Origin: Ruania alba
GTDB taxonomy: Bacteria; Actinomycetota; Actinomycetes; Actinomycetales; Beutenbergiaceae
DNA: 64,000 nt
Direction: 5' to 3'
NCBI RefSeq assembly: GCF_900105765.1
Contig: NZ_FNTX01000002.1
Location: forward strand, 868,001-932,000
Each line of letters starts with the position of its first letter. The stretch's first letter is position 1. Made by a program: the position numbers and the translations under genes. Below are positions 35,201 to 43,797 of this stretch, piece by piece. The notes below the pieces were generated by a model. It searched no databases and was not told the DNA's origin. It was given only the letters and a program-made list of their open reading frames with translations.

Positions 35201-36108
35201 CGGCGGCTCCCGGTCTGCGCAGCAGGTTCCGGGCGAGCCTGCCTGCCTACGCCTTCCTCTCGCCATGGCTGATCGGCCTGTTCGGGCTCACTCTCGGCCC
35301 GATGCTGCTCACCCTGTACTACTCGTTCACGAACTACAGCCTGCTGGCGCCACCGGAGTGGCTCGGCCTGGACAACTACGCCCGGATGGCCGAGGACTCA
35401 CGCTACCTGGACTCGCTCGTGGTGACCGGCACCTATGTGCTGTTCTCGGTGCCGTTCGAACTCATCGCCGCACTCACCGTGGCGATGGTGCTCAACCGTG
35501 GCATGCGGGGCCTGAGCGTCTACCGCGCGATCTACTACGTGCCGAGCCTGCTCGGCGGCAGCGTGGCGATCGCCATCCTGTGGCGGCAGATCTTCGGTAG
35601 CGACGGCCTGGTGAACCAGGTGCTTGCCGTCTTCGGGTACGAGGGGTCGGGGTGGATCTCCTCACCCGACACGGCACTGGGCACTCTGATCATCCTGCGC
35701 ATCTGGCAGTTCGGTGCACCGATGGTGATCTTCCTGGCCGGGCTGCGGCAGATCCCCGCGGATCTGCTCGAGGCGGCGGAGATCGACGGTGCCGGGAAGG
35801 TGCGACGCTTCTTCGCGATCACATTGCCGCTGCTCACGCCGATCGTCTTCTTCAACCTGGTGCTGCAGATCATCGGTGCTTTCCAGGCGTTCACCCCGGC
35901 GTTCATCATCTCCGGCGGCACCGGTGGGCCGAGCGACTCGACCCTGTTCTACACGCTGTACCTCTACCAGCGGGCCTTCGGCAGCTTCGAGATGGGATAC
36001 GCCGCCGCCATGGCGTGGGTGCTGCTGCTCATCATCGCGGCGTTCACCGCGGCGAACTTCCTGATGAGCCGGCGCTGGGTCTTCTACTCCGATTCGGGGG
36101 CACGATGA
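35197..36108 (+). CDS. CUT1 sugar ABC transporter permease, MalF/UgpA-type
   Basis: This 303-residue permease has six predicted helices and the EAA loop EAAEIDGAGKVRRFFAITLP, where the transporter meets its ATPase. The N-terminus AYAFLSPWLIGLFGLTLGPM is typical of UgpA/LacF proteins. ATGA overlap couples it to the binding protein gene, and it overlaps the second permease by 4 bp. No ATPase gene is in the operon; a shared MsiK/UgpC-type ATPase elsewhere would be needed, as is usual in actinobacteria. Confidence 0.93.
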   Translation: MTAAPGLRSRFRASLPAYAFLSPWLIGLFGLTLGPMLLTLYYSFTNYSLLAPPEWLGLDNYARMAEDSRYLDSLVVTGTYVLFSVPFELIAALTVAMVLNRGMRGLSVYRAIYYVPSLLGGSVAIAILWRQIFGSDGLVNQVLAVFGYEGSGWISSPDTALGTLIILRIWQFGAPMVIFLAGLRQIPADLLEAAEIDGAGKVRRFFAITLPLLTPIVFFNLVLQIIGAFQAFTPAFIISGGTGGPSDSTLFYTLYLYQRAFGSFEMGYAAAMAWVLLLIIAAFTAANFLMSRRWVFYSDSGAR

Positions 36109-36965
36109 GCACCATCACTTCCCGCGACGCGGGTGGCCGGACCGCACTGTCCCGGACCGCCGGCCATCTCGCCATCGCGGCGGTCGGGCTGTTGATGTTC
36201 TACCCGCTGTTGTGGATGCTCTCCAGCTCGTTCAAACCGGTCTCGGAGATCTTCGGTTCCGGTTCACTGGTCCCGGCGAGCTTCACCTGGACGAACTACG
36301 CCGAGGGCTGGACCGGCCCTGGGCTCCCGTTCTCCCGCTACCTGGTGAACTCGCTGATCGTGTGCACCCTCACCGTCATCGGGAATGTGCTGAGCTGTTC
36401 GTTGGCCGCGTTCGCTTTCGCCCGGATGCAGTTCCTCGGCCGGAAGGTCTTCTTCGCGACCATGCTGGCCACGGTGATGCTGCCCCAGCACGTCACATTG
36501 ATCGCTCAGTACGCCATCTTCCGTGACCTCGGCTGGCTGGACACCTACCTCCCGCTGGTGGTGCCGAAGTTCCTGGCCACGGAGGCCTTCTTCATCTTCC
36601 TCATGGTCCAGTTCATCCGCGGCATCCCCAGAGAGCTCGATGAGGCTGCCCGTCTGGACGGATGCTCGGTGTTCGGCATCTATCGCAGGATCGTGCTGCC
36701 GTTGCTCAACCCGGCGCTGGTGACCACGGCGATCTTCTCCTTCATCTGGGCCTACAACGACTTCCTCGCTCCGTTGATCTACCTCTCCTCCCCGGAGAAG
36801 CTCACCGTGCCGCTTGCGCTGCGCACCTTCCTGGACTCATCCGGGCAGTCGGCGTGGGGGCAGCTGTTCGCGATGAGTATCGTCACGTTGATCCCCGTGG
36901 TGGTGGCCTTCGTGGTGTTCCAGAAGCGCATCGTCGAGGGCGTCTCGACCACCGGTCTGAAGTGA
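36105..36965 (+). CDS. CUT1 sugar ABC transporter permease, MalG/UgpE-type
   Basis: This 286-residue permease has six helices. Features are FYPLLWMLSSSFKPVSEIF at the first helix and the EAA loop DEAARLDGCSVFGIYRRIVL. The end ...FFVFQKRIVEGVSTTGLK-like (here AFVVFQKRIVEGVSTTGLK) is the MalG signature. ATG 36105 overlaps the stop of the first permease. It forms a heterodimer with that protein. Confidence 0.93.
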   Translation: MSTITSRDAGGRTALSRTAGHLAIAAVGLLMFYPLLWMLSSSFKPVSEIFGSGSLVPASFTWTNYAEGWTGPGLPFSRYLVNSLIVCTLTVIGNVLSCSLAAFAFARMQFLGRKVFFATMLATVMLPQHVTLIAQYAIFRDLGWLDTYLPLVVPKFLATEAFFIFLMVQFIRGIPRELDEAARLDGCSVFGIYRRIVLPLLNPALVTTAIFSFIWAYNDFLAPLIYLSSPEKLTVPLALRTFLDSSGQSAWGQLFAMSIVTLIPVVVAFVVFQKRIVEGVSTTGLK

Positions 36966-36974
36966 ACCGGTAGC

Positions 36975-38045
36975 GTGACGGACGTGGTTCAGGACCGGAA
37001 GGCGGGGCGTCCCCGTCTCACTGACGTTGCCGAGATCGCCGGCGTGTCGATGAAGACGGTCTCGAACGTGATCAACGGGTACCAGCACGTGGCGCCACGC
37101 ACCCGCGAACGCGTGCTGGCAGCCGTGGAGGAGGTGGGTTACCGCCCGAACCTCTCCGCCCGCAACCTCGCCCGCGGGCGCTCCGGTGTGATCGCCCTGG
37201 TGGTGCCGCAACTGGAGATGCCGTACTTCTCCGCCCTGGCTGGACGGGTGATCGAGCGGGCCGAGGCGCGTGGTTGGTTCGTCCTCATCCATGAGACCGG
37301 CGGGGTTCTCGCCGCGGAACGCGCCGCCTTGGAGGGCAGCTTCCCGCAGCGGATCGACGGGCTCATCGTCAGCGCCCGGCGGCTCTCCGTGGACGACCTG
37401 CAGGTGCGCAAGGACCACACCCCGCTGGTGCTGCTCGGCGAGCACGGCTACGGGGAGGCCGCCCACCACGTGGCCATCGACAACGTCGCCGCTGCCCGCA
37501 CAGCGGTGGACCACCTGCTTGGTCTCGGCTGCCGCCGGGTGGCGATGATCGGTGGGGATCCGGACGACACGGGTGACCCGCGGATGCGCGGGTACGTCGA
37601 GGCCCTCGAGCACGCCGGCATCGGCGTCGACCGGAACCTCATGCGCCGGATCACGACCAACTCCGGTGAGGAGGGGGAGCGGGCCACCCGGGACCTGCTC
37701 GCCCAGGCGGCCGAGCCGCCGGACGGGGTGTTCGCCGTCACCGACTGGGTGGCGCTCGGCGCCATCCGTGCCCTGCACCTCGCCGGCCTGCACGTGCCCG
37801 GTGACGTGGCCGTGGTGGGCTTCGACGACATCCCCTACGGTCGCGCCGTCACGCCGTCGCTGACCACGATCTCCCCGGACCGTACGGCGATCGCTGAGCT
37901 GGCGCTGGGGATGCTGGAGGCTCAGCTCAGCGGCGGCACGCTCGCCGACCCGGTGGACCAGAACGTGCCCTTCCACCTCGTAGTGCGCGAGAGCACCGCG
38001 GGGATCGGATCAGCGCCCGGGGAGTCTCAGGAACCGGTGGCCTGA
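36975..38045 (+). CDS. LacI-family regulator of the sulfatase/transporter operon
   Basis: This 356-residue protein has a LacI HTH (RLTDVAEIAGVSMKTVSNVI, then NGYQHVAPRTRERVLAAVEE) and a periplasmic-binding-like sensor domain (GVIALVVPQLEMPYFSALAG, VAVVGFDDIPYGRAVTPSLT). It starts with GTG 9 bp after the second permease gene, so it is the last gene of the operon and probably autoregulates through the palindrome at 32345-32356. Its 3' end overlaps the convergent PPOX gene by 19 bp. Confidence 0.9.
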   Translation: MTDVVQDRKAGRPRLTDVAEIAGVSMKTVSNVINGYQHVAPRTRERVLAAVEEVGYRPNLSARNLARGRSGVIALVVPQLEMPYFSALAGRVIERAEARGWFVLIHETGGVLAAERAALEGSFPQRIDGLIVSARRLSVDDLQVRKDHTPLVLLGEHGYGEAAHHVAIDNVAAARTAVDHLLGLGCRRVAMIGGDPDDTGDPRMRGYVEALEHAGIGVDRNLMRRITTNSGEEGERATRDLLAQAAEPPDGVFAVTDWVALGAIRALHLAGLHVPGDVAVVGFDDIPYGRAVTPSLTTISPDRTAIAELALGMLEAQLSGGTLADPVDQNVPFHLVVRESTAGIGSAPGESQEPVA

Positions 38046-38440
38046 GCAGCGCCCCAGCCGTGCCAGCGGTCCAACTCGACCAGCACGCTCACCCGCGGCC
38101 GGTCCCGCACCGGGTACGGCTTGCCGCCGTAGTGGATGGAGAGCCGGTCGATGTCGGCGAGATCGGTGTCGTCGTAGAGCTCGACGACTCGTCCCTGCAC
38201 GCTCACGTGGGTGTACCAGTTCTCGTCCAGCGCGGTGAGGGAGACGTGCGGGTTCTCCTGCAGGTGCCGCAGACGAGCCCGGCCGGCATCGACGTTCAGC
38301 AGCAACCGGCCGTCATCGGTGATCAGGTACCAGGTGGCCACCGAGACCGGATACCCATCCGGGTGGATGGTGGCCATCACCGCCGGGTTCGGGCGGCGCA
38401 GCAGCTCCAGTACCTGCTCCGGGAGCGGTGCCTTCGGCAC
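38027..38440 (-). CDS. PPOX-class F420-dependent oxidoreductase
   Basis: This 137-residue split-barrel protein of the pyridoxamine-5'-phosphate-oxidase superfamily reads PAVMATIHPDGYPVSVATWY, LNVDAGRARLRHLQENPHVS and YTHVSVQGRVVEL. That pattern (K/R xRxLRxxPxVSL) is typical of actinobacterial F420-dependent reductases of the Rv1155 type. It would use F420H2 to reduce an unknown substrate. GTG 38440 begins one base after the crgA stop, a tight arrangement that suggests co-transcription with crgA. Confidence 0.88.
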   Translation of the reverse strand: MPKAPLPEQVLELLRRPNPAVMATIHPDGYPVSVATWYLITDDGRLLLNVDAGRARLRHLQENPHVSLTALDENWYTHVSVQGRVVELYDDTDLADIDRLSIHYGGKPYPVRDRPRVSVLVELDRWHGWGAAQATGS

Positions 38441-38441
38441 G

Positions 38442-38686
38442 TCAGCGCCACCTCATCGTCATCACGAACCCGACCATCATGATCGCGAAGCCCACGGCGA
38501 GGTTCCACGAGCCGATCCCGGGATGGGGCCGGCGGACTGCACGATGTAGGTGACCACCACCCAGACCAGCCCGAGGATCATCAGGGTCACCATCGTCGGT
38601 GCCCACCAGCTCGGGTTCGGCTTGGGTGCGGAGGACGCGGGCGGTGGGGTGTACGCCGGCTTCTTGCGGGACTTCGACTCAGGCAT
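38442..38686 (-). pseudogene. crgA: Cell division protein CrgA, apparently frameshifted
   Basis: The first part (MPESKSRKKPAYTPPPASSA, NPSWWAPTMVTLMILGLVWV, SAGPIPG) is the CrgA N-terminus and first membrane helix. The next frame supplies the rest, IGSWNLAVGFAIMMVGFVMT then MRWR and TGA at 38442. One extra base in the GGG run (CCC at 38517-38519, plus strand) gives PIPGIGSW, the conserved CrgA sequence. The span would then be 82 codons, the family length. CrgA recruits FtsI/PbpA and other divisome proteins. Its conservation and the simple homopolymer fix favour a sequencing error over gene loss. GGAG precedes ATG. Confidence 0.88.
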
Positions 38687-38722
38687 GGCTGCGTTCTCCT
38701 TGGGGACGACTCTGGGCCAATC

Positions 38723-41131
38723 CTACGGGCAGTGCAACCGGACCGGGCCGAGCAGCCCCGATCGCGCCGCCGCGCCCTGGTAGTACACCGCGGCCGGATT
38801 GCTCACCCGTACCGTGATCGAGTTCGAACCAGCGTGCAGCAGACCGCCCGGCACGGTGACCCGGTAGGGCGCCCACCCGAGCACGCCGACCTCGCTCCCG
38901 TTCACGATCACCGTGGCCACCTCACCGACCTCGCCGAGGTCGAGCACCGTCTCTCCGGGGTCGGCCTCGAGGTCCAGCTCCGCCTGGTAGTCGACCGTGC
39001 CGGCGAACCGGCGCAACTCGTCCCGGGTGATCCAGTCGGTGCCTTCGCCGAGCGGTGCGGTGTGCGGCAGGTCGTGCCCGGCGAGGGCCCGGGACGGCGT
39101 CCCGCGCCACCGGTCCACCTCGATGGTGCGGCTTCCGGTCGGCTCACCCGGCCAGTGCCCGACGGCGTCCCTCACCTCGGCTGGGTCGCCGGAGGGTGTG
39201 AGCAGCACGCTCTGCCGCCGCTCCAGGACCAGCGGGAAGGTGACGCCGTCCGCTGTGGTCTCGCGTGTGGCGGGCAGGGTGACCCCCTCGTACGGGAAGT
39301 CCCACTGCCAGGGCGAGCGGCCGCCGTCGGGAATCTTCAGGTGCACGCGGGTGCGGATGGCGTGCTCACCCTCGTTCACCAGCAGCCACGCGCCGCCCAG
39401 GCGCACCACCCGCAGGTCCGGGGCGGCCGGCTCCACCCGGATCGGCCACGCGCCGCTGGTGCGCAGCTCGTCGAGCACCTGCTCGAGCCAGCCCGGTCCG
39501 AGGCTCACCTGGGCCACGTTGTGGTCGAACCGATCCGCATCGTTGCGCCGGGCGTCCACCACGACGGCGTAGCGCTGGTCGCCGAGGTGCACTCGCCCCT
39601 CCCGGACCTCGCCATCGGCGAGCTGGCTGGGCGTGACGTAGTGGACGTCCACCTGGTGCTGCAGCAGGGCCGCGGCGGGGGAGTCGGGGGCGTGCGCCTC
39701 GTCGCTGAGCACCGCGACCGGGGCCTGCGGCGGGCCGGCAGTGAGCAGGTCCGCCACCCGGGACAGGTAGCGCACCAGGGCCGGCAGGTGCGGCCACCAC
39801 GGGTGGTGCACACCCAGGTCCGGTTCGCTCTCGAATGCGCGATTGCCGCGGACCGAGTCGAAGAAGGCGTGCAGCACCAGGGTGGCCACCCCGCGGCTGA
39901 GGTACCAGTCGAGCAGCCACTTCGCCTCGTCCATCGTGAGCTGCCAGCCGTACGCGCCGAGCACCTCCGCTACCGCTGTGGGTGCGCCGCGATGGCGTGC
40001 GGCGCTCGCGGCCACTTTGGCCGCGGTGCTCTCCGGTCCGGCCAGCGCGGTCTCGCCGGGCAGCACCCAGCGCCACACGGTGTCCTGTCCGGGCCAGTCG
40101 AGGAGCGCGGTGGTGCCGAGATCGTCTCCGGCGGCGGCGTGCCCGGTCAGCGCGATCCCGTGCTCGGCGCACCAGGCGGACTGGGCGCCGTAGTACACCC
40201 GGTGCAGCCGGGCGCGCACCGCCTCCTCCCACAGGGCTCTGATCGGCTGGTCCAGTTCGCCGTCCCACAAGCCCGGGAGGCGGCTGAACAGCTCGGGCAC
40301 GCTGATGCCGGCCCGCTCGGCCACCTCCTGCTCCAGGCCAGGGGTGTAGGGCACGGCACCGGCGCGCGGGCCGCGCCCGAGCAGGTCGGGTTCGTCGGTG
40401 AACATCGCCACCACCGTGGTGCCGAGGTGACCGGCCAGAGCGGTGGCGTAGGCGTCGTGGGTGAGGGAGAGGAAGGTGGCGACGGCAGCCGGGTTCAGCA
40501 GGTCCGCGGCCGGTGGGGCGAGCGCGGAGCCGTCGTCCTGGTCGGCGTGCGCACCACGGATGGTGCCGCCGCTGGGTCCGGCGACGATCGCGTGCAGCCG
40601 CCACGCGCCGGGCGGCAGGTCGAGCGGGATCAGGCCGGGGGCCTCCACCTCGAGCAGGCGAGCCTCGGTGAGCACGGCATGACCGTCCCGCAGCGGCGTG
40701 GCCACGGCGGTGAGCAGTGCGGCGTCCGGGGAACGGCCCAGTGGCGGGCGCCAGAAGTCGGTGACCTGCTCCGGCACGGTCTCGGCGATGATGACCTCAT
40801 GGCTGAGCCTGGAGAGGCACTGGGCGGCGAAGCGCGGGTCGCGCGCCACGACGGCCCCGTTGGCGGACCCGGAGGGGTAGGACGCCTCGTCGTAGAGCAT
40901 CACGCTCAGGCCGGTGGCGGCGCACTCCTCCACGCACACCCGTACCAGCCGCAGGTACTCCTCGGTGAGGTAGCCGACCTCGCGGCTCAGCCCGATCCGC
41001 GCGCTCGGGGTGATCCCCCGGAAGCCTGCGGCGGCGAGGGTGCGCACCTGGGTGCGGACGCCGTCGTCGGTGAGATCGTCGTTCCAGAAGATGAATGCAT
41101 ACGGGCCGTACGGGCCCGGCGAGCTGGGCAC
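38723..41131 (-). CDS. GH106-like glycoside hydrolase (alpha-L-rhamnosidase-like)
   Basis: This 802-residue cytoplasmic protein reads YAFIFWNDDLTDDGVRTQVR near the N-terminus and SVMLYDEASYPSGSANGAVV next, the WxxD...W/YDE.xxPSG pattern of Glyco_hydro_106-like proteins. A second acidic motif, VVAMFTDEPDLLGRG, is a plausible catalytic site. The C-terminal 200 residues form beta-sandwich domains ending in NGSEVGVLGWAPYRVTVPG and SNSITVRVSNP, a GH2-type sugar-binding fold. It has no signal peptide. The start is GTG 41131, five bases after the O-methyltransferase stop. It likely cleaves rhamnosides or related sugars after import; the linkage is not determined. Confidence 0.78.
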   Translation of the reverse strand: MPSSPGPYGPYAFIFWNDDLTDDGVRTQVRTLAAAGFRGITPSARIGLSREVGYLTEEYLRLVRVCVEECAATGLSVMLYDEASYPSGSANGAVVARDPRFAAQCLSRLSHEVIIAETVPEQVTDFWRPPLGRSPDAALLTAVATPLRDGHAVLTEARLLEVEAPGLIPLDLPPGAWRLHAIVAGPSGGTIRGAHADQDDGSALAPPAADLLNPAAVATFLSLTHDAYATALAGHLGTTVVAMFTDEPDLLGRGPRAGAVPYTPGLEQEVAERAGISVPELFSRLPGLWDGELDQPIRALWEEAVRARLHRVYYGAQSAWCAEHGIALTGHAAAGDDLGTTALLDWPGQDTVWRWVLPGETALAGPESTAAKVAASAARHRGAPTAVAEVLGAYGWQLTMDEAKWLLDWYLSRGVATLVLHAFFDSVRGNRAFESEPDLGVHHPWWPHLPALVRYLSRVADLLTAGPPQAPVAVLSDEAHAPDSPAAALLQHQVDVHYVTPSQLADGEVREGRVHLGDQRYAVVVDARRNDADRFDHNVAQVSLGPGWLEQVLDELRTSGAWPIRVEPAAPDLRVVRLGGAWLLVNEGEHAIRTRVHLKIPDGGRSPWQWDFPYEGVTLPATRETTADGVTFPLVLERRQSVLLTPSGDPAEVRDAVGHWPGEPTGSRTIEVDRWRGTPSRALAGHDLPHTAPLGEGTDWITRDELRRFAGTVDYQAELDLEADPGETVLDLGEVGEVATVIVNGSEVGVLGWAPYRVTVPGGLLHAGSNSITVRVSNPAAVYYQGAAARSGLLGPVRLHCP

Positions 41132-41136
41132 CGGGG

Positions 41137-41808
41137 TCAGCTGAGGCGACGGAAGATGGCGAACCCGTCCCAGCCCTTCGAGCCGACCGTCTGCAGGGCA
41201 GTGCCGTCCAGTCGGGGGTCCGCGGCGGCGATCGCGAGCGCCTCACGCACCCCGTGCACATCCTCGTCGGTACTGTCCGGGTCGGCCACCCGGCCACCGC
41301 GCACCACGTTGTCGAGCACGATCACGCTGCCGGGGCGGGTGAGCTCGAGCGCGGCCTTCAGGTAGCGGGCGTTGTTCGGCTTGTCCGCATCGATGAACAC
41401 CAGGTCGAACGGTGCCTGCCCGGTCTCGATGATCCGGTCCGCGCTCTCGGCGGCCGGGCCGAGCATGATCTCGACGACGTCCCCCAACCCAGCGTGATCG
41501 ACGTTCCGGCGTGCGACCCCAGCGTTCTGCTCGGACAGCTCCAGGGTGACGACCCGCCCCTGCGGGCCCACGGCCCGGGCGAGCCAGATCGTGCTGTACC
41601 CGGCGAGGGCGCCGAACTCGAGCACGCGGTGCGCGCCGATCATGCCCGCCAGCAGTGCGAGCAGCTTGCCCTGGTTCGGGGCGACGGCGGCGCCCGGCAT
41701 CGTGGTGTCGTCGGCGGACTCCCGTGCGGTGACGAGGGCCTCGTCCTCCGCGACGAGCGTGTCCACCAAGTAGGTGTCGACCTCGATCTGCACATCGGTG
41801 TGGCTCAT
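41137..41808 (-). CDS. Class I SAM-dependent O-methyltransferase
   Basis: This 223-residue protein matches the catechol-O-methyltransferase-like family (Methyltransf_3). Features are VLEFGALAGYSTIWLARAVG at the SAM site (motif I), FDLVFIDADKPNNARYLKAA with the metal Asp, and VIVLDNVVRGG with the second metal residue. Actinobacterial members methylate unknown aromatic compounds or glycan-linked catechols. It sits directly upstream of the GH106-like gene, and the two are probably co-transcribed, but a shared pathway is not proven. Confidence 0.88.
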   Translation of the reverse strand: MSHTDVQIEVDTYLVDTLVAEDEALVTARESADDTTMPGAAVAPNQGKLLALLAGMIGAHRVLEFGALAGYSTIWLARAVGPQGRVVTLELSEQNAGVARRNVDHAGLGDVVEIMLGPAAESADRIIETGQAPFDLVFIDADKPNNARYLKAALELTRPGSVIVLDNVVRGGRVADPDSTDEDVHGVREALAIAAADPRLDGTALQTVGSKGWDGFAIFRRLS

Positions 41809-41970
41809 CGCACCATCGTGGCACGATTCCGCGGGTGCCAGCGTCTTCTCCCGATCCGGGGAGGAGGTTCAGCGGACCGTCGCTCGTGTGACGGCGGCCC
41901 TTCAGCGTCGTTGAGTGTGTTGTAGCCAGATCGTGAGATCTGTGCCGGTCCGTACCGAAGGCGCCCGGCT

Positions 41971-41976
41971 TATGCT
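41971..41976 (+). promoter_or_regulatory. -10 box of the DUF881/sortase operon
   Basis: TATGCT ends 6 bases before ATG 41983, so transcription would start at or next to the A of the start codon. No Shine-Dalgarno sequence is visible, which supports a leaderless message. Confidence 0.5.
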
Positions 41977-41982
41977 GGATGT

Positions 41983-42765
41983 ATGAGCAAGCAGTCCGCG
42001 CCTGCTCGCCGTGCCAGCATGTCGCTGGGGGTGGGCGTCGTCGGCGTGCTCGCAGGGCTGTTGTTCGCCACCAACGCCTCCCTGTTCGCCTCCGACTCGG
42101 AGCGCCAACCGCTGGACCTGGAAGACCTCGTCCGCGCCGAGGACGCCCGGCTCGCGGAGACGAACGCCGAGGTGCTGGCGCTGCAGGAAGAGGTCGAGGG
42201 CCTCTTGGCGGAGCAGGCCGGAGCTGGACCGGACGATCCCGAGATTGGGTCGCTGGAGATGGCGGCAGGTCGGGCCGCGGTCTCCGGCCCCGGGGTCACG
42301 GTCTCGTTGACCGACTCTCCGCTCATCCATGACATCCCGGAGGGGTTCCACGCTGACGACCTGCTCGTACACCAGCAGGATCTGGAGGCGGTCATCAACG
42401 CCTTCTGGGCTGGGGGCGCAGAGGCGATCACTGTGCAGGGGCACCGGCTCGGTCCGCTCTCCGACGTGCGCTGCGTAGGCAACGTGCTACTCATCGACGG
42501 CGGCACCTACTCACCGCCGTACGTGATCTCCGCGATCGGGGACGCCGAGGAGTTGCGGTCGGCGTTGGACGACTCACCGGCTCTCGACAACTACCGTGCT
42601 TACGTTGAGCAGGTACGCCTGGGATACTCGGTGGTGGACGAGGATTCTCTCGAGATGCCCCGCTATCAAGGGGGCTTGTCCATGGAGTACGCACGAATCC
42701 CCGGTGACGAACCGATCACCTGGGAGCCCGCGGCAGCCGGATCGGATGGATCAGACCTCTCATGA
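41983..42765 (+). CDS. DUF881 family protein
   Basis: This 260-residue protein has one membrane helix (LGVGVVGVLAGLLFATNASL), a coiled coil (ARLAETNAEVLALQEEVEGL) and the DUF881 domain (GPGVTVSLTDSP, HADDLLVHQQDLEAVINAFW, AITVQGHRLGPLSDVRCVGN, VLLIDGGTYSPPYVISAIGD). DUF881 proteins are a fixed member of the actinobacterial growth and division gene block, usually beside crgA and a class E sortase. The molecular role is unknown; the domain faces outside. It overlaps the sortase start by 4 bp. Confidence 0.93.
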   Translation: MSKQSAPARRASMSLGVGVVGVLAGLLFATNASLFASDSERQPLDLEDLVRAEDARLAETNAEVLALQEEVEGLLAEQAGAGPDDPEIGSLEMAAGRAAVSGPGVTVSLTDSPLIHDIPEGFHADDLLVHQQDLEAVINAFWAGGAEAITVQGHRLGPLSDVRCVGNVLLIDGGTYSPPYVISAIGDAEELRSALDDSPALDNYRAYVEQVRLGYSVVDEDSLEMPRYQGGLSMEYARIPGDEPITWEPAAAGSDGSDLS

Positions 42766-43547
42766 CCGACCTGGATGAGATCGCACGCGACCAGGATGCT
42801 CGCGCCAGAACCCGCCGCGCCCGCTCCCATGCCGGCCGCCGTCCGTCAGCGGCGTCCCAGGTGGTGGGCGTGTTCGGAGAGCTGCTCATCACCGCTGGTG
42901 TGCTCCTGGGACTATTCGTGGTCTGGCAGATCTGGTGGACGGACGTCGAAGGCGCACGGGAAGCGAGTGCCGCCTTCGAGGAGTTCAACGACGGTCTTGA
43001 CGTGGAGATCCCGGCGCAGGCCGGTGAGGCCCGCACCGACGAACCGCCGCCGCCCGAGCCGGTGGCCCTCGGCGGCGGGGCGTTCGCTGCGCTCTGGGTA
43101 CCGGACTGGGGCACCGACTACAAATTCCCGATCGCCGAGGGAGTGGATCGGCCATCGGTACTGGATGCAGGCTTCGCCGGGCACTATCCGGACACGGCGA
43201 TGCCGGGCGAGGTGGGCAACTTCGCGGTGGCCGGCCATCGGCAGACCTACGGCCGCCCGTTCTACAACATCGACACGCTCGAAGAGGGTGATTCGATCAT
43301 CGTGCAGACGCACACCGCCTGGTACGTGTACCGGGTGACCTCGTACGAGATCGTGGCGCCAACCCAGGTGGACGTGATCGCGCCCGTTCCCGGTGACGCA
43401 TTCGCCGAGCCGACCGAGGCGATGCTCACGCTCACCACCTGTCACCCGTTGTGGTCGACGGCGGAGCGATACATCGTGCACGCAGAGCTGGACCACTGGA
43501 TCCCGCTCGAGGACGGTATGCCGGAAGACCTGCTGGAGGGGTCCTGA
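42762..43547 (+). CDS. srtE: Class E sortase
   Basis: This 261-residue sortase has an N-terminal membrane helix (LLITAGVLLGLFVVWQIWW). Catalytic residues are His159 in FAVAGHRQTYGRPF, Cys227 in MLTLTTCHPLW and Arg237 in STAERYIVHAEL. The TLTTC motif and genomic position are those of class E enzymes, which anchor proteins with LAxTG-type signals to the cell wall. It follows DUF881 with a 4-bp overlap and ends in a TGATG overlap with a tiny open frame. Confidence 0.93.
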   Translation: MTDLDEIARDQDARARTRRARSHAGRRPSAASQVVGVFGELLITAGVLLGLFVVWQIWWTDVEGAREASAAFEEFNDGLDVEIPAQAGEARTDEPPPPEPVALGGGAFAALWVPDWGTDYKFPIAEGVDRPSVLDAGFAGHYPDTAMPGEVGNFAVAGHRQTYGRPFYNIDTLEEGDSIIVQTHTAWYVYRVTSYEIVAPTQVDVIAPVPGDAFAEPTEAMLTLTTCHPLWSTAERYIVHAELDHWIPLEDGMPEDLLEGS

Positions 43548-43636
43548 TGCGCGTGAGGAGCACCCGCGAAGGGGCGCCGAGGTACGAGGTGCACCGCAGT
43601 GAGGCACCGGAACGCTCAGAGAAGGAGCAGTACTGA
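43547..43636 (+). CDS. Candidate 29-residue protein between sortase and small membrane gene
   Basis: ATG overlaps the sortase stop (TGATG) and its own stop overlaps the next start in the same way. The product is highly charged (MRVRSTREGAPRYEVHRSEA...). Overlap on both sides suggests translational coupling, but I know no family for it. It may only carry ribosomes from the sortase to the next gene. The sequence AGAAGGAG near its end serves as the RBS of the following gene. Confidence 0.35.
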   Translation: MRVRSTREGAPRYEVHRSEAPERSEKEQY

Positions 43637-43797
43637 TGTACGCCGCGATCTGGAGGGTCCTTCCCGGACCGACCGCTGTGAAAGCCGTCCTGGCTGCCTT
43701 GCTGGTGTTTGGCGTGGTGGCTGCGTTGTTCCTGTGGGTGTTCCCAGCGGTCGCGCCCTACATGCCGTTCAACGACCAGACGGTGGGGTCCTCCTGA
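43636..43797 (+). CDS. Conserved 53-residue membrane protein of the division block
   Basis: Reads MYAAIWRVLPGPTAVKAVLA, then one helix (LLVFGVVAALFLWVFPAVAP) and ends YMPFNDQTVGSS. Very similar small proteins (WRVLPGP... FNDQTV) sit between the class E sortase and TrpG genes of many actinobacteria. RBS AAGGAG precedes ATG. The stop overlaps the trpG start in TGATG. It may be a membrane partner of the sortase; the role is unknown. It is short enough to be missed by length-limited gene callers. Confidence 0.8.
   Translation: MYAAIWRVLPGPTAVKAVLAALLVFGVVAALFLWVFPAVAPYMPFNDQTVGSS

Noticed and set aside
38732-41365. 877-residue plus-strand open frame
   Set aside because: Shadow of the GH106-like and methyltransferase genes.
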